A stretch of DNA of 64,000 nucleotides, from assembly GCA_020161695.1 (NCBI GenBank), contig JAIUOO010000015.1, forward strand, positions 62,001 to 126,000, in the 5' to 3' direction. The notes under the pieces were generated by a model that did not search any database, had not been told where the DNA came from, and was given only the letters and a program-made list of their open reading frames with translations. This DNA is from Pseudomonadota bacterium (GTDB lineage: Bacteria > Pseudomonadota > Alphaproteobacteria > Rhizobiales > Phreatobacteraceae). Positions 19,229-28,080 of the stretch are shown here, piece by piece. Numbering within the stretch: position 1 is the stretch's first letter; the number at the start of each line of letters is the position of its first letter. A program made the position numbers and the translations under genes.

Positions 19229-19876
19229 TCAGCGGCGAATGGGCTGCTGGGCCGGGTTGGCGACGAGGGCCGGGCCGGCGCCACCGCCGTTCAGCGACAC
19301 CCACTGGTTCGGATCGGTCTGCGCCTGGCGCTTGATGAAGCGGTAGCCGGTTTCGTGCCAGAGCTTCACCTCGTTGGTGAAGTTGTCGAGCACATAGTCG
19401 CCCCGGTCGGTGACGACGGTGAGGATGGCGTGGCCGTCGCCGACGAGGTCACGGACGACGGTGATCAGCAGCGCCTCGCGCGGCACGCCGAGGGCGATGA
19501 GGCGGCGCTTCTTCTCCAGCACCAGGTCCTCGCAGTCGCCCTTCCCGTCCACGGGATAGGTCCAGTATTCCTCGACGCCGAAATTCTCCTGGTCGGAGAC
19601 CTGCTCGATCTCGCGGTTCACCGCCAGATTGACGCGGGCGAGCTGGGCGAAGGCGGCGGAGGTCAGCGTCAGGCTGCGCGCCGATGAGGAGCGCTGCGCG
19701 CAATCAGCCGGGTTTTCCGAGCAGAACTGCACCCAGCCGATGGGCGGGGTGGAAATCGCGCCCGCAGGCAGCGAAACCGGCCGGCGGGCCGCCTGCTGGG
19801 CGGAAGCCTCGACCGACAATCCGCCCGAAACGGCGGCGACAGCGCACACGAAAAACCAGGACGCAAAGCGACGCAT
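19229..19876 (-). CDS. transglutaminase-like cysteine peptidase (DUF920/BTLCP)
   Basis: About 215 residues. The signal peptide is MRRFASWFFVCAVAAVSGGL to about ASAQ. The papain-like triad is C115 (GDCEDLVLEKK), H149 (GDGHAILTV) and D164 (YVLDN). This is the bacterial transglutaminase-like cysteine proteinase family. Some members, such as LapG, cut surface adhesins under c-di-GMP control, but no LapD partner is seen here, so the substrate is unknown. The ATG at 19876 follows AAGGG; a TTG at 19897 would extend it by seven residues. Confidence 0.9.
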   Translation of the reverse strand: MRRFASWFFVCAVAAVSGGLSVEASAQQAARRPVSLPAGAISTPPIGWVQFCSENPADCAQRSSSARSLTLTSAAFAQLARVNLAVNREIEQVSDQENFGVEEYWTYPVDGKGDCEDLVLEKKRRLIALGVPREALLITVVRDLVGDGHAILTVVTDRGDYVLDNFTNEVKLWHETGYRFIKRQAQTDPNQWVSLNGGGAGPALVANPAQQPIRR

Positions 19877-20136
19877 GGGTGAAAACCCTTGAACCAACGA
19901 TGACTGCCCTGCGACCCGGGGTCATTAATCTCCTGTTAATCTTTCCGGCTCAAGTGCGACGTTAATATATCGTTAACGATGGTCCGCCCCGAGTGTCAGA
20001 CGGGCAACACGGGGCCGTGCCAAAGGGTGTTCAGCCACACGCCAATACCCACGGCGCAACGGCATGCCGCCGCCGCACCGATGCGGTTTCCGCGCCTGTT
20101 GGCGAAGCAAGTCCCGAGCAGTGGCCGGGCGTCGCG

Positions 20137-20622
20137 CTAGAGCGCGGCGGCGATGCCCATCCCCGCGAGCTGCCGGCCGAGATCCGGCGCCAGCGCGGAG
20201 AGGCCGTCGATGTCGAGGACCGCGGCGCCATGGACCGGCATGCGATAGGCCTCGCCGCCGGCCGAGAATGTGATGGTGGCTGTCCGCTTGCCGCCGGCGC
20301 CTGCCGAGGCGACATGCCAGTTGCCGGCCGCCGACACCGGGATTTCGACGCGCCTGCCGCTGCCGACCATGTGGACCATTTCGGCCAGGAGCATGTCGCC
20401 GCGCCGCGTCAGCTCGGCGATCTGGCGCTTCATCGCGAGGCTCATCACCAGCCAGAGCACCAGGAAGCAGAAGGCGACCAGTCCGCCCATGATCCCGAAA
20501 ACCATGCCGAGATTGCGCCCGCCCTCCTTCAGAACCACGATCACGGTCGCCAGCGCGAAACCCGCGAGGATGTAGCCGAGGTTCCTGCCGCCCATCCGGT
20601 TGCGGAACAAGGTCCGGTCCAT
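20137..20622 (-). CDS. two-helix membrane protein of unknown function
   Basis: About 161 residues. Two adjacent hydrophobic segments (about 15-32 and 40-62) are followed by a soluble part of beta-strand character (GKRTATITFSAGGEAYRMPVHGAAVLDID). The ATG at 20622 is chosen because GGAGG lies just upstream; the ATG at 20634 is an alternative. It is divergent from a DUF3592-like gene, with a palindrome between them. Family not recognised. The 260 bp downstream (19877-20136) hold no gene; an A+T-rich patch at 19960-19980 contains CGTTAACG. Confidence 0.6.
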   Translation of the reverse strand: MDRTLFRNRMGGRNLGYILAGFALATVIVVLKEGGRNLGMVFGIMGGLVAFCFLVLWLVMSLAMKRQIAELTRRGDMLLAEMVHMVGSGRRVEIPVSAAGNWHVASAGAGGKRTATITFSAGGEAYRMPVHGAAVLDIDGLSALAPDLGRQLAGMGIAAAL

Positions 20623-20664
20623 GGCCGCCTCCATTCTCTGTTGCAGGATCGGTATATCGTATTA

Positions 20665-20677
20665 TGCTCACTGAGCA
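20665..20677. promoter_or_regulatory. palindrome in divergent promoter region
   Basis: TGCTCA-C-TGAGCA, flanked by ATTA and ATAAT, in the 76-bp A+T-rich gap between two divergent membrane-protein genes. A shared operator is plausible. Confidence 0.45.
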
Positions 20678-20698
20678 ATAATTCCGTGACGGCGAACA

Positions 20699-21046
20699 GT
20701 GACCGACCTCGCGTTCATCCTCCTGCCGTTCCTGCTGCTGGTTGTGCCGGCGGTTCTGCTGGTTCGCGCCGCGCGGCGGCCCGGCTGGACCAGGGTCGAG
20801 GCGCGGATCGTCGCCGCGCGGCTCGGCGAGAACGACGCCGGGTCGGTCACGCAGTACTTTCCGGTTCTCTCCGTCGCCTATGTCATCGGCGGCAGGGACC
20901 AGGTGGCGCTCGACCTGCCGGTCGCACGCGAGAGCCATCCGGATGCAAGGCGCGTCCGGGGCCTGCTCTCCGACCGCTACGGCGTCGGCGCGCCGGTGGA
21001 CATCCTCTGCAATCCCCGCAGCCCGGAGCGGGCGTCGATCGCCTGA
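20699..21046 (+). CDS. DUF3592-like membrane protein
   Basis: 115 residues. An amino-terminal membrane helix (LAFILLPFLLLVVPAVLLV) is followed by a short beta-rich domain with YFPVLSVAYVIGG and VDILCNPRSPERASI. The latter resembles the DUF3592 consensus (VxVxYxPxxP...). Function unknown. The GTG at 20699 has no clear ribosome site, so its start is uncertain. Confidence 0.65.
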   Translation: MTDLAFILLPFLLLVVPAVLLVRAARRPGWTRVEARIVAARLGENDAGSVTQYFPVLSVAYVIGGRDQVALDLPVARESHPDARRVRGLLSDRYGVGAPVDILCNPRSPERASIA

Positions 21047-21185
21047 GGCCGCCCCCGCCGCGCACTGGCGAAAACCGTGTCGAAGCAGGCGTCCAGCCGT
21101 TCAGTCGCGCCATTGAAGACCTGGCGGGAAGCAATCGTCAGGGCCGGATTTCAGCTGCGGCCCGCTCCAGACGTCCGGCGCGCTA

Positions 21186-21230
21186 CCTCATCCGGCCGGG
21201 CGCAGCGCCCGCCCGCGAACCCTCTCCCGC
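21186..21230. repeat. possible degenerate palindromic repeat
   Basis: CCTCATCCGGCC, a GGGCGCaGCGCCC hairpin and ACCCTCTCCCG follow the order tail, hairpin B, half of hairpin A seen in intact copies, but the second half of A is lost. It lies in the 283-bp gap before the ETF-quinone oxidoreductase gene. Confidence 0.4.
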
Positions 21231-21329
21231 TCGGCTCGTTGTCATCCCGCGCGGAGCGTGCTTTAGAAAACCAACAAACTCCAGAGTATGGCGCCCGCCC
21301 GGCGCTTGAAATCACAAGGGGAATTCGCG

Positions 21330-23006
21330 ATGGCCGAACCTGCCGACCTGCCCGAGCGCGAAGGCATGGACTACGACGTGGTGGTCGTGGGCGGCGGGCC
21401 CGCAGGCCTTGCGACCGCGATCCGGCTGAAGCAGCTCAATGCCGACCTGACCGTGGTCGTCGTCGAGAAGGGCTCTGAGGTCGGCGCGCACATCCTGTCG
21501 GGCGCGGTGATCGATCCGGCCGGCCTCGACAAGCTGCTGCCCGAATGGCGCAGCGATCCCGACCGGCCGCTGAAGCAGGAAGTCACCGATGACCGCTTCT
21601 ATTTCCTCGGCCATTCCGGTGCGCTGCGCCTGCCGAATTTCGGCATGCCCGGCCTGATGAACAACCACGGCAATTTCATCGGCTCGCTGTCGAACGTGAC
21701 GAAGTGGCTGGCGGCGCAGGCCGAGGCGCTCGGCGTCGAGATCTATCCGGGCTTTGCCGCCGCGGAAGTGCTGTTCGACGACAAGGGTGCGGTCACCGGC
21801 ATCGCCACCGGCGACATGGGCATTGCCCGTGACGGCGAGATCACCGACCGCTTCACGCGCGGCATGGAGCTGCGCGGCAAGTACACTGTCTTCGCCGAGG
21901 GCGCGCGCGGTCACCTCACCAAGCAGCTCATCAAGCGCTTCAAGCTCGACGAGGGCCGCGAACCCGGCAAATTCGGCATCGGCCTGAAGGAAATCTGGCA
22001 GGTGAAGCCGGAGAACCACAAGCCCGGCCTCGTCCAGCACTCGTTCGGCTGGCCGCTCGACATGAAGACCGGCGGCGGCTCGTTCCTGTACCACGCCGAG
22101 GACAATCTCGTTTACGTCGGCTTCGTGGTGCACCTGAACTACGAGAACCCGACGCTGTCGCCCTTCGACGAGTTCCAGCGCTTCAAGCACCACCCCATGG
22201 TCAAGCCGGTGCTGGAGGGCGGCAAGCGCCTGTCCTACGGCGCGCGCGCCATCACCGAGGGCGGCTGGCAGTCGGTGCCGAAGCTCGCCTTCCCCGGCGG
22301 CGCGCTGGTCGGCTGCGCGGCCGGCCTCGTCAACGTGCCGCGCATCAAGGGCTCGCACAACGCGATCCTCTCGGGGATGCTCGCCGCCGAGCACCTCAGC
22401 GAGGCCATCGCGGCCGGCCGCGAACACGACGAACTGGCTGCCTACGAGGATTCCTGGCGGTCCAGCGCCATCGGCAAGGACCTGTGGACCGTGCGCAACG
22501 TCAAGCCGCTCTGGTCGAAGTTCGGCACCATCGGCGGCGTCGTCCTCGGCGGCATCGACATGTGGATCAACTCGCTGCTCGGCTTCTCGCCCTTCGGCAC
22601 GCTGAAGCACGGCAAGGCCGACTTCCAGACGCTGAAGCCGATCGATCAGGTGAAGCCGATCGTCTATCCGAAACCCGACGGTGTGATCTCCTTCGACAAG
22701 CTGTCGAGCGTGTTCATCTCGAACACCAATCACGAGGAGGATCAGCCGATCCACCTCACGCTGAAGGACCCGTCGGTCCCGATCGCCCAGAACCTGCCGA
22801 AATATGGCGAGCCGGCGCGGCTCTACTGTCCGGCGGGCGTCTACGAGGTCGTCTATGCCGATCCGGAAGCGAAGACCGACCCGAAATTCGTGATCAACGC
22901 GCAGAACTGCGTCCACTGCAAAACCTGCGACATCAAGGACCCCGCCCAGAACATCAACTGGGTGACGCCGGAAGGCGGCGGCGGCCCGAACTATCCGGGC
23001 ATGTGA
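21330..23006 (+). CDS. electron-transfer flavoprotein-ubiquinone oxidoreductase
   Basis: 558 residues. FAD-binding VVVVGGGPAGLATA lies at about 17-30. The C-terminal [4Fe-4S] site is YCPAGVYE plus NCVHCKTCDIKDP. The monotopic membrane protein passes electrons from ETF (fatty-acid and amino-acid dehydrogenases) to ubiquinone. Length fits the family. The ATG at 21330 follows AAGGGGAA; the upstream in-frame start at 21288 lacks a ribosome site. A terminator follows at 23020. No etfAB is in the window. Confidence 0.96.
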   Translation: MAEPADLPEREGMDYDVVVVGGGPAGLATAIRLKQLNADLTVVVVEKGSEVGAHILSGAVIDPAGLDKLLPEWRSDPDRPLKQEVTDDRFYFLGHSGALRLPNFGMPGLMNNHGNFIGSLSNVTKWLAAQAEALGVEIYPGFAAAEVLFDDKGAVTGIATGDMGIARDGEITDRFTRGMELRGKYTVFAEGARGHLTKQLIKRFKLDEGREPGKFGIGLKEIWQVKPENHKPGLVQHSFGWPLDMKTGGGSFLYHAEDNLVYVGFVVHLNYENPTLSPFDEFQRFKHHPMVKPVLEGGKRLSYGARAITEGGWQSVPKLAFPGGALVGCAAGLVNVPRIKGSHNAILSGMLAAEHLSEAIAAGREHDELAAYEDSWRSSAIGKDLWTVRNVKPLWSKFGTIGGVVLGGIDMWINSLLGFSPFGTLKHGKADFQTLKPIDQVKPIVYPKPDGVISFDKLSSVFISNTNHEEDQPIHLTLKDPSVPIAQNLPKYGEPARLYCPAGVYEVVYADPEAKTDPKFVINAQNCVHCKTCDIKDPAQNINWVTPEGGGGPNYPGM

Positions 23007-23019
23007 TCCGGGATCAGCG

Positions 23020-23050
23020 AAGGGGCGCCACCGGCGCCCCTTCTGCTTTT
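23020..23050 (+). terminator. Rho-independent terminator
   Basis: AAGGGGCGCC, loop ACC, GGCGCCCCTT, then CTGCTTTT, 13 bp after the ETF-quinone oxidoreductase stop. The next gene is convergent, so it may serve both. Confidence 0.85.
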
Positions 23051-23056
23051 CGGCGG

Positions 23057-23821
23057 TCAGGTCCGGTTGATCGACACGCCGCCCTCGACCGGCAGGGCCG
23101 CGCCGGTGACGAAGCTCGACGCGTCGGAGGCCAGGAACAATGCGGCCTCGGCGATCTCGTCCGGCTCGGCCAGCCGCTTCAGCGGGTAGAGCCCTTCCAC
23201 GAAGGAGCGCATCTCCGGCGTGTTGATCACCTGCCGGCCCATCGGCGTGTCGGTGCCGCCGACGATCAGGACGTTGGCGCGCACCTTCTGCGGGCCGTAT
23301 TCGGCCGCCAGAACCTGCATCAGGCCGATCAGCCCCGCCTTGCTCGCCGCATAGGCCGCCATGCCGGGGAAGCCGACGGTGTGGCCGACGAAGGACGAGG
23401 TGAACAGGATCGAGCCCCCGCCGCGTTCCACCATGGCCGGCACCTGATGCCTGGCGCACAGGAACGAGCCGGTCAGGTTGACGTCGATGGCGTCCTGCCA
23501 GCCGGATCGCGAGACGGTCGCGGCCGGCCCCATCTCGCCAAGCGCGCCGGCATTGTTGAAGGCGATGTCGAGGCCGCCGAACCGTTCACGCGCGACGGCG
23601 ACCGCCTTTTCCGCCACGGCCTCGTCGGCGACATTGCCGGCAAGCACCGCGATCTCGCCGCCCGCGGCCGTGACCTCGCCGGCCAGCCTGTCGAGACCCT
23701 CCTGCCCGCGCGCCACCGCCACGATGCGCGCCCCCTCGGCCGCGAAGCGGATCGCCGCCGCCCGGCCGATGCCGGAGCTCGCCCCCGTGACGATCGCGAC
23801 CTTGTCCCTGAGCCTTGCCAT
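23057..23821 (-). CDS. short-chain dehydrogenase/reductase
   Basis: 254 residues of a classical SDR. The cofactor motif is TGASSGIG (residues 13-20), then NNAG, the catalytic Ser in FTSSFVGH and the YAASK pair. Acidic/basic residues after the second strand (VARGQEG) suggest NADP(H) or NAD(H) cannot be told apart safely. The substrate is unknown. It stands alone, convergent with the ETF-quinone oxidoreductase gene. Confidence 0.92.
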   Translation of the reverse strand: MARLRDKVAIVTGASSGIGRAAAIRFAAEGARIVAVARGQEGLDRLAGEVTAAGGEIAVLAGNVADEAVAEKAVAVARERFGGLDIAFNNAGALGEMGPAATVSRSGWQDAIDVNLTGSFLCARHQVPAMVERGGGSILFTSSFVGHTVGFPGMAAYAASKAGLIGLMQVLAAEYGPQKVRANVLIVGGTDTPMGRQVINTPEMRSFVEGLYPLKRLAEPDEIAEAALFLASDASSFVTGAALPVEGGVSINRT

Positions 23822-23933
23822 GTCCTGCTCCTGTCATGCGGCGGCCATCCGCCGCCGAGGAGCGCGACATGCGGGACGGGGCGGCCTACCGGCCACCCGA
23901 TCCCTCCACCCGATTTCTGGGCTCCCGCCGGTG

Positions 23934-24347
23934 CTAGCGCGAGACGCGGTACAGCACCATGCGGTGGCCGTTCTGGCAGCGCGTCGAGAGCCTGTCAGGC
24001 GTCTCGGCCGTCACCGCGCAGCGCGAATAGGGCATCGGCCGGCCATTGTCGCAGACGCCGCGGAAGTTGATGTGCGAGGTGCGGCCGGTCCAGCGGCCGC
24101 GACCTTCGGTGCCGCAGCGGCCCTGCGATGAATGGCGGAACAGTTCGCGGGCGATGAGGATCGCCCGCTGGCTGCGGATCTCGACGCCGGGCGGGCCGCC
24201 GGGCCGGGCCGCCCATTGGCCCGTGAAATCCTCGATGCGGTGGCTGCCGCCGGCCTGCGGCGGGCGCTGCTGCTGGGCCGACGCAATGCCCGGCAGGGCG
24301 ATCAGCACTGTGGCGGCGAAGGCCGCAGCGGCGGAACGGAACGTCAT
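23934..24347 (-). CDS. secreted cysteine-containing protein of unknown function
   Basis: 137 residues. The signal peptide is MTFRSAAAAFAATVLIALPG to about ASAQ. The mature protein has four cysteines (QGRCG, GVCDN, SRCAV, TRCQN) and ends in MVLYRVSR. Exported and probably disulphide-bonded. The ATG at 24347 is preferred because GAGGG lies 9 bp upstream; a second ATG at 24356 overlaps that site. Family not recognised. Confidence 0.65.
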   Translation of the reverse strand: MTFRSAAAAFAATVLIALPGIASAQQQRPPQAGGSHRIEDFTGQWAARPGGPPGVEIRSQRAILIARELFRHSSQGRCGTEGRGRWTGRTSHINFRGVCDNGRPMPYSRCAVTAETPDRLSTRCQNGHRMVLYRVSR

Positions 24348-24503
24348 GGCAGTCATCCCTCGGGATCTGCCGGCCATCGTAGAGGACGGCTTGCGGCGAA
24401 TCCGTGTCAGCAACCCTAACCCGCCCGCCGCGCGCATGACAGCAGCGTGGGTGGTCGCAGGCGCGCAGCGTGATAGGCATCGGCTTTCGCCCGCGAGAAC
24501 GCC

Positions 24504-25217
24504 ATGCCGACAAGCCTCACCATCGCCGAACTGACCGAGCGTTTTCCGGACTTCCGCGTCGCCGTGCTCGTCTGCGAGAACCTTGCCATCCCTGCCACCC
24601 GGCCGCCGGAGCTCGACAGTCTGATCGCCGAACGCGAAGCCGCGGCGCGGGCCCGCTACGGCGGGTCTGAGCTTGCGGACATACCCGGCATCGCGGCATG
24701 GCGCGCCGCCTACAAGGGCTTCGGCATCAAGAAGACCAGCTATCGCTGCTCGGTGGAGCGGCTGATGAAGAACGCCCTCGCCGAACGTCCCCTGCCTTCC
24801 ATCAACCCCTTCGTCGACGCCTACAACGCCGTCTCGCTCGCAGCCGTCGCCTGTATCGGAGCGGACGACCTCGACAAGGCGGAGGGCCCCTTCGCGTTCA
24901 GATATGCGCGCGCCGGCGACAGCTTCATCGACATGGCGGCGGAAGCGGGCGAGGACCCCAACGACCCGCCCAAGGATGGCGAGATCGTCTATGCCGGCGC
25001 CGCGCACGTGCTCTGCCGGCGCTGGAACTGGCGGCAGGACGCCCGCTCGATCATCACGCCGGCGACCTCGCGGGCAATCCTGACCATCCAGACCAATGGC
25101 TGGGGCAGCCTCGATGCGGCGGTAGCGGATGCGAGCGGCCTGATCGGCCGGTTCTGCGGAGGACGCGTCTCGGTCGCCGTCGCGGACCGGAACAGTCCGG
25201 CCGTCACGGTCGTTTGA
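24504..25217 (+). CDS. stand-alone B3/B4 tRNA-editing-like domain protein
   Basis: 237 residues resembling the B3/B4 domain of phenylalanyl-tRNA synthetase beta (GFGIKKTSYRCSVERLMKNAL; LPSINPFVDAYNAVSL). In the synthetase this domain removes tyrosine wrongly attached to tRNA-Phe. Free-standing copies may edit mischarged tRNA or bind amino acids, but few are characterised. It stands between a divergent secreted protein and osmC. Confidence 0.85.
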   Translation: MPTSLTIAELTERFPDFRVAVLVCENLAIPATRPPELDSLIAEREAAARARYGGSELADIPGIAAWRAAYKGFGIKKTSYRCSVERLMKNALAERPLPSINPFVDAYNAVSLAAVACIGADDLDKAEGPFAFRYARAGDSFIDMAAEAGEDPNDPPKDGEIVYAGAAHVLCRRWNWRQDARSIITPATSRAILTIQTNGWGSLDAAVADASGLIGRFCGGRVSVAVADRNSPAVTVV

Positions 25218-25315
25218 AACAAGCCGCGCAGACCTGCGCCGGACGACCATCGCCGGATGGGCCCGATGCCCCATATGCTGCTAGCCTAGCCTTTTCACCC
25301 CCGGAGGAGAATGAC

Positions 25316-25738
25316 ATGAACCGCACTGCGAACGCCGTCTGGACCGGAACCGGCCGCGACGGCAAGGGCAGCTTGACCACCCAATCGGGCGTGCTGGACG
25401 CGACGCCCTATTCGTTCACGACCCGCTTCGAGAACGAGAAGGGCACCAATCCGGAAGAGCTGGTCGCCGCCGCCCATGCCGGCTGCTTCACCATGGCGCT
25501 CGCCTTCGCGCTGCAGCGCGAGAACCTGACGCCGACCGAACTGAAGACCGAAGCCGTGGTGACCGCCGAGAAGGATGCCGTGGGCTTCAAGGTGTCCAAA
25601 TCGGCGCTGAAGCTGACCGCCACGGTTCCCGGCGTCGACAAGGACAAGTTCGGCGAAATCGCCAAGGCCGCGAAGGAAGGCTGCCCGATCTCCAGGCTGC
25701 TCAATGCCGAGATCACGCTGGACTGGACGCTGGCCTGA
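25316..25738 (+). CDS. osmC: OsmC family peroxiredoxin
   Basis: 140 residues with the OsmC fold. The redox cysteines are C57 (AAAHAGCFTMAL) and C123 (EGCPISRLL). It reduces organic hydroperoxides; the sequence is closer to OsmC than to Ohr. A near-ideal ribosome site (GGAGGAGA, 25302-25309) precedes the ATG at 25316, so high expression is expected. A hairpin terminator follows. Confidence 0.94.
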   Translation: MNRTANAVWTGTGRDGKGSLTTQSGVLDATPYSFTTRFENEKGTNPEELVAAAHAGCFTMALAFALQRENLTPTELKTEAVVTAEKDAVGFKVSKSALKLTATVPGVDKDKFGEIAKAAKEGCPISRLLNAEITLDWTLA

Positions 25739-25741
25739 GAC

Positions 25742-25760
25742 GGCACTGCCACGCAGTGCC
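25742..25760 (+). terminator. hairpin after osmC
   Basis: GGCACTGC, loop CAC, GCAGTGCC, beginning 3 bp after the osmC stop. No T-run follows, so it may act with the next hairpin (25790) or protect the mRNA end. Confidence 0.5.
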
Positions 25761-25789
25761 GGCAAGGCACACTGGCGCCCCTGACGCTT

Positions 25790-25816
25790 CCCTCTCCCCC
25801 GCTCGCGGGGAGAGGG
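25790..25816. repeat. single hairpin A of the palindromic repeat family
   Basis: CCCTCTCCCC, loop, GGGGAGAGGG. It has hairpin A alone without a clear hairpin B or tail. Probably a solitary or decayed unit. Confidence 0.6.
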
Positions 25817-25968
25817 TTGGGGCGCGGGTCATGAGCGCGCGAACACGGTGGCTTCACGGCCCGCGGCATTCTGCATTTCTTTTTCGTCAAATCGGCCCGA
25901 TCCGTTAAACCAGCCCTCATCACTTGGCCTGCATCATCTCCGGCTGTTGCGTAACGCCGCGAGGGGCC

Positions 25969-26721
25969 ATGGCCGACAATGTCGCGATGAACTTCCGCAA
26001 GAAGCGGGGCCAGCCGGCCGCCGCCGAGCCGAAGGGCGAGGACGGGTTGTCGACGATCTGGCTCGTGGTCGCGGCGGCCGCGATCGGCTTCGCGGCCTAT
26101 GCCTTCGTCTCGCAGGGTGGCATCGGCGGGGGTCTGTTCGGCTTCCTGCGCTCGACGCAGGCGCCGCCGGCCGCCAGCGCGCCGCCTGCTTCAGGACCGC
26201 GTGTCATCGCCATGGTGCCGGGCGTGCGCGAGATCGACGGCGGCGGCGTCACCGGCATGTCGCTGCAGGGAACACAGGGCCTGTCGCTGAGCTACGTGCC
26301 CGTGGGGCCGGTGGTCATGCGCATGGACAAGTCCTTCGTGGAGGTCGACGGCCCACGCCTGATCGTCCCGCCGATCGGCCAGCAGCGCACCAGCCGGAGC
26401 GTGCTCGACCATGCGATGAAACTGTCCAACGACCTGCGCGGTCTCGCCTTCACGCCCTGCGACCGCAACCTGCGCTATCTCGCAGCCGCCAACATCAATC
26501 TGTTCGTCGCCTCGTTCATGCCGCTGCGCGCGCCCATCGACAGCCGCGCCGCCGCCAACGCTTCCTTCTGGTCGCGCACCGAGGCGAGCTCCGTCCGCCG
26601 CACGGTTCACGAACTCGCCGAGAAGGGCGCGCTCGCCCCGTTCGATTTCGGCATCGACAGCTCGCCCGAGGTGAAGGGTCTGTTCGAGGGCGTCAGGCTC
26701 GGCCAGCCGGCCTGCGGATAA
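25969..26721 (+). CDS. membrane-anchored protein of unknown function
   Basis: About 250 residues. A short basic cytosolic head (MNFRKKRGQPAAAEPK) is followed by one membrane helix (about 30-50, IWLVVAAAAIGFAAYAFV), a Pro/Ala linker and a soluble domain of about 180 residues with CDRNLRYLAAANI. The likely start is the ATG at 25969 behind GAGGGG; the frame opens at 25924 and a further ATG lies at 25987. Family not recognised. Confidence 0.6.
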   Translation: MADNVAMNFRKKRGQPAAAEPKGEDGLSTIWLVVAAAAIGFAAYAFVSQGGIGGGLFGFLRSTQAPPAASAPPASGPRVIAMVPGVREIDGGGVTGMSLQGTQGLSLSYVPVGPVVMRMDKSFVEVDGPRLIVPPIGQQRTSRSVLDHAMKLSNDLRGLAFTPCDRNLRYLAAANINLFVASFMPLRAPIDSRAAANASFWSRTEASSVRRTVHELAEKGALAPFDFGIDSSPEVKGLFEGVRLGQPACG

Positions 26722-26806
26722 ACAATTCGTCAGCGCGATTCGCCGCGGTTTTGCCGGATTTGCGGAGCGATATGCCGCAATGCATCATGCGGGGCAGGAG
26801 GGACTC

Positions 26807-26965
26807 ATGCCGCCAGTTCTGATGGGGGCCGCCGTGGCGGCCGTCGTGATCGCGACCTTCATCCTGGTCCGCCGCAGCCTGACGCTGCAAGCGCGGCCCG
26901 TTCGCGCCGAGCAGCCGATCCGCCGTCTGCGCCGCGATCCGGTCACCGGCGAGTACCGCCCTTGA
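26807..26965 (+). CDS. small membrane protein upstream of glyQ
   Basis: 52 residues. One hydrophobic helix (LMGAAVAAVVIATFILV) is followed by a basic tail ending RRDPVTGEYRP. The ATG at 26807 has an excellent ribosome site (AGGAGG, 5-bp gap); the in-frame ATG at 26780 has none. It lies 72 bp before glyQ on the same strand. Function unknown. Confidence 0.65.
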   Translation: MPPVLMGAAVAAVVIATFILVRRSLTLQARPVRAEQPIRRLRRDPVTGEYRP

Positions 26966-27037
26966 CTGACGGCGGTTGACCCCCTCGCACCCTGACTTTA
27001 AGGGTCGGCGCGCACCTTGCCGCAGGCCGCCAGACCC

Positions 27038-27976
27038 ATGTCCGCTTCCGACCTTCCCGCCCATATGCGGCCCGAACGCTCGTTCCAGGGCCTGATCCTG
27101 ACGCTCCATTCCTATTGGGCGGACAAGGGCTGCGTGATCCTGCAGCCCTACGACATGGAAGTGGGCGCCGGCACGTTCCATCCCGCGACGACGCTGCGCG
27201 CGCTGGGGCCGAAGCCGTGGAACGCCGCCTATGTGCAGCCCTCGCGCCGCCCGAAGGACGGGCGCTATGGCGAGAACCCCAACAGGCTGCAGCACTACTA
27301 CCAGTATCAGGTCATCCTGAAGCCGAACCCGCCGAACCTTCAGGAGCTCTATCTCGGCTCGCTGGAGGCCATCGGCCTCGACCACAAGCTGCACGACATC
27401 CGCTTCGTCGAGGACGACTGGGAGAGCCCGACGCTCGGCGCCTGGGGCCTCGGCTGGGAGTGCTGGTGCGACGGCATGGAAGTGTCGCAGTTCACCTATT
27501 TCCAGCAGGTGGCCGGCTTCGAATGCGCCCCCGTCGCGGGTGAGCTGACCTACGGCCTCGAGCGCCTCGCCATGTATGTGCAGGGCGTGGAGCGCGTCTA
27601 CGACCTCAATTTCAACGGCCGCGAGGGCGCCGATAAGGTCACCTACGGCGACGTCTTCCTGCAGGCGGAGCAGGAATATTCGCGGCACAATTTTGAGTTC
27701 GCCGACACCGACATGCTGTTCGAGCAGTTCCGCATGGCGGAGGCCGCCTGCCGCAAATATCTTGCCGCCGGCGCACCGGCCGAGGGTTCGAACGGGCGCC
27801 ATCTGTCCGCCCTGCCCGCCTATGACCAGTGCATCAAGGCGAGCCACGCCTTCAACCTGCTGGACGCGCGCGGCGTGATCTCGGTGACCGAGCGGCAGAG
27901 CTACATCCTGCGCGTGCGCGAACTCGCCAAGGCGTGCGGCGCGGCCTGGCTCCAGACGGAAGCCGGCGGGGCGTAG
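27038..27976 (+). CDS. glyQ: glycyl-tRNA synthetase alpha subunit
   Basis: 312 residues, the class II catalytic subunit of the tetrameric alpha2-beta2 enzyme. Signatures include [40 protein letters not shown] and [19 protein letters not shown]. The ATG at 27038 is preferred to the TTG at 27017. It should be co-expressed with glyS, but a DUF3828 gene and a palindromic element lie between them (1.2 kb), an unusual separation. Confidence 0.97.
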   Translation: MSASDLPAHMRPERSFQGLILTLHSYWADKGCVILQPYDMEVGAGTFHPATTLRALGPKPWNAAYVQPSRRPKDGRYGENPNRLQHYYQYQVILKPNPPNLQELYLGSLEAIGLDHKLHDIRFVEDDWESPTLGAWGLGWECWCDGMEVSQFTYFQQVAGFECAPVAGELTYGLERLAMYVQGVERVYDLNFNGREGADKVTYGDVFLQAEQEYSRHNFEFADTDMLFEQFRMAEAACRKYLAAGAPAEGSNGRHLSALPAYDQCIKASHAFNLLDARGVISVTERQSYILRVRELAKACGAAWLQTEAGGA

Positions 27977-28080
27977 ACGCTCCGGCACTTTGTGTCGTGC
28001 TGCTATCGAGCGGCGACCACAAGCTGAAACCGAAGGCTCCCACAACCGCCCGGCCCGCCAACCAACGGACCGGACATCGC

